Assembly (NCBI GenBank): GCA_024958995.1
Contig: JANXGZ010000321.1
Coordinates: 1 to 5,971 of the forward strand
Reading direction: 5' to 3'
DNA: 5,971 bases
Source: Methylococcales bacterium
GTDB taxonomy: Bacteria > Pseudomonadota > Gammaproteobacteria > Methylococcales > UBA1147
Below the pieces are notes generated by a model. That model was not told where the DNA came from. It saw only the letters and a list, made by a program, of their open reading frames with translations, and did no database searches. The position numbers and the translations under genes were made by a program. Positions within the stretch are counted from its first letter, which is position 1. Every line of letters begins with the position of its first letter. Shown here piece by piece: positions 5,821 through 5,971 of this stretch.

Positions 5821-5845
5821 AAAATATAATTCCCGGCAACGGTTG
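5709..5845 (+). repeat. Two short direct repeats with nearly equal spacing upstream of the rRNA promoter
   Basis: CGGGTGAT occurs at 5709-5716 and 5789-5796 (80 bases apart), and CAACGGTTG at 5754-5762 and 5837-5845 (83 bases apart). The order is the same in both copies, and the second CAACGGTTG runs into the -35 hexamer. This could be the trace of a decayed duplication of the promoter-upstream region, or chance. The sequence between the repeats is only loosely similar. Confidence 0.3.
5821..5831 (+). promoter_or_regulatory. AT-rich UP-like element of the rRNA promoter
   Basis: AAAATATAATT lies about 48-58 bases before the predicted transcription start, where the distal UP subsite of rRNA promoters binds the alpha C-terminal domains of RNA polymerase. 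It contains a TATAAT string, but no -35 sits at a proper distance upstream of it, so I read it as an upstream element and not a second promoter. Confidence 0.45.
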
Positions 5846-5870
5846 ACAGGGTTTGATTAGGATCTATAAT
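5843..5870 (+). promoter_or_regulatory. Strong sigma70 promoter of a ribosomal RNA operon
   Basis: Perfect -35 TTGACA (5843-5848) and perfect -10 TATAAT (5865-5870) are separated by 16 bases, the spacing typical of rrn P1 promoters. The bases after the -10 are ACGTCGGC, fairly GC-rich as in stringently controlled promoters, and the start should fall near 5877-5879. A boxA antiterminator follows about 20 bases later, which identifies this as an rrn promoter. Control by ppGpp and initiating nucleotide levels is expected from the promoter class and is not shown by the sequence itself. Confidence 0.92.
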
Positions 5871-5882
5871 ACGTCGGCTCAA

Positions 5883-5898
5883 TGCGGATCAAACCGCG
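5883..5898 (+). promoter_or_regulatory. boxB-like hairpin in the rRNA leader
   Basis: GCGG (5884-5887) and CCGC (5894-5897) form a small stem around the six-base loop ATCAAA, with a possible closing U-G pair (5883/5898). It lies directly in front of boxA, as in other rRNA leaders. The hairpin is short, so its function is inferred from position. Confidence 0.5.
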
Positions 5899-5910
5899 GC
5901 TCTTTAACAA
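5898..5910 (+). promoter_or_regulatory. boxA antitermination site
   Basis: GGCTCTTTAACAA differs by one base from the consensus rRNA boxA TGCTCTTTAACAA. In RNA, boxA binds NusB-NusE (S10) and loads the antitermination complex that lets RNA polymerase cross the untranslated rRNA genes without Rho termination. Its position about 20 bases after the transcription start is right for an rRNA leader. Confidence 0.9.
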
Positions 5911-5971
5911 CGAGACCAAATAATCTGTGTGGGTACTCGTGTTGGATATTTAGGCAAGACTAGTAAATATT

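Larger units (their letters stand above)
5878..5971 (+). other. 5' leader of an rRNA operon transcript (pre-16S), cut by the right edge
   Basis: The transcript from the rrn promoter begins here and contains boxB-like and boxA elements, then AATCTGTGTGGGTACTCG (5922-5939), which closely matches the conserved part of the E. coli 16S leader (AATCTGTGTGGGCACTCG). In E. coli this part pairs with sequence past the 16S 3' end to make the RNase III processing stem. The mature 16S 5' end is not in the window and should lie shortly to the right. The approximate start is inferred from the -10 position. Confidence 0.85.

Noticed and set aside
5825..5830. TATAAT as a second rRNA promoter -10
   Set aside because: No -35 hexamer lies 15-19 bases upstream. 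Its position fits an UP element of the downstream promoter better.
5670..5882. Minus-strand open frame of 70 codons in the rrn upstream region
   Set aside because: It crosses the perfect rRNA promoter, has no recognisable protein features, and no ribosome-binding site stands out.
1..5971. CRISPR array, insertion sequence, prophage, toxin-antitoxin or defence system
   Set aside because: No spaced repeats, terminal inverted repeats, transposase, integrase or nuclease motifs were seen. All major frames belong to conserved housekeeping families. EVE domains do occur in some defence contexts, but nothing here supports that.

Overview
The window is a conserved housekeeping locus of a gammaproteobacterium. 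Gene order, protein sequences and the ribosomal leader all point there. It is moderately GC-rich and clearly not an enterobacterium: 6S RNA is followed by an EVE-domain gene instead of fthC/ygfA, and a short ZapB-like coiled-coil gene lies upstream of zapA, as in pseudomonad-like and related lineages. The genus cannot be named from the sequence alone.

Layout. The left arm (1-1153) reads leftwards. It holds a ZapB-like coiled-coil gene (935-1153), zapA (630-938, probably starting at a TTG that overlaps the upstream stop), the 6S RNA gene ssrS (about 350-534), a strong hairpin (322-342), and the 5' part of an EVE-domain gene that runs off the left edge. A short divergent spacer (1154-1240) carries overlapping candidate -10 elements. 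The right arm reads rightwards: ygfB (UPF0149), pepP (Xaa-Pro aminopeptidase P), ubiH and ubiI/visC, tightly packed (50-bp gap, 4-bp gap, 4-bp overlap). This is the classic ygfB-pepP-ubiH-ubiI cluster. From 5599 to the right edge there is no gene. Its last part is a consensus rRNA promoter with an AT-rich upstream element and the start of the pre-rRNA leader (boxB-like hairpin, boxA, conserved 16S precursor-stem sequence). A 16S rRNA gene should start just beyond the window.

How it works together. UbiH and UbiI are paralogous flavin monooxygenases that hydroxylate the ubiquinone ring at different carbons. PepP trims N-terminal residues that precede proline. YgfB is a small acidic protein, a known regulatory factor in Pseudomonas. 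ZapA and the ZapB-like protein support the FtsZ ring. 6S RNA adjusts sigma70 RNA polymerase use in stationary phase. The region therefore joins division, growth-phase control, respiration and ribosome synthesis.

I found no sign of a mobile element, CRISPR array, defence system or new multigene system. The findings are modest local oddities in an ordinary core region.
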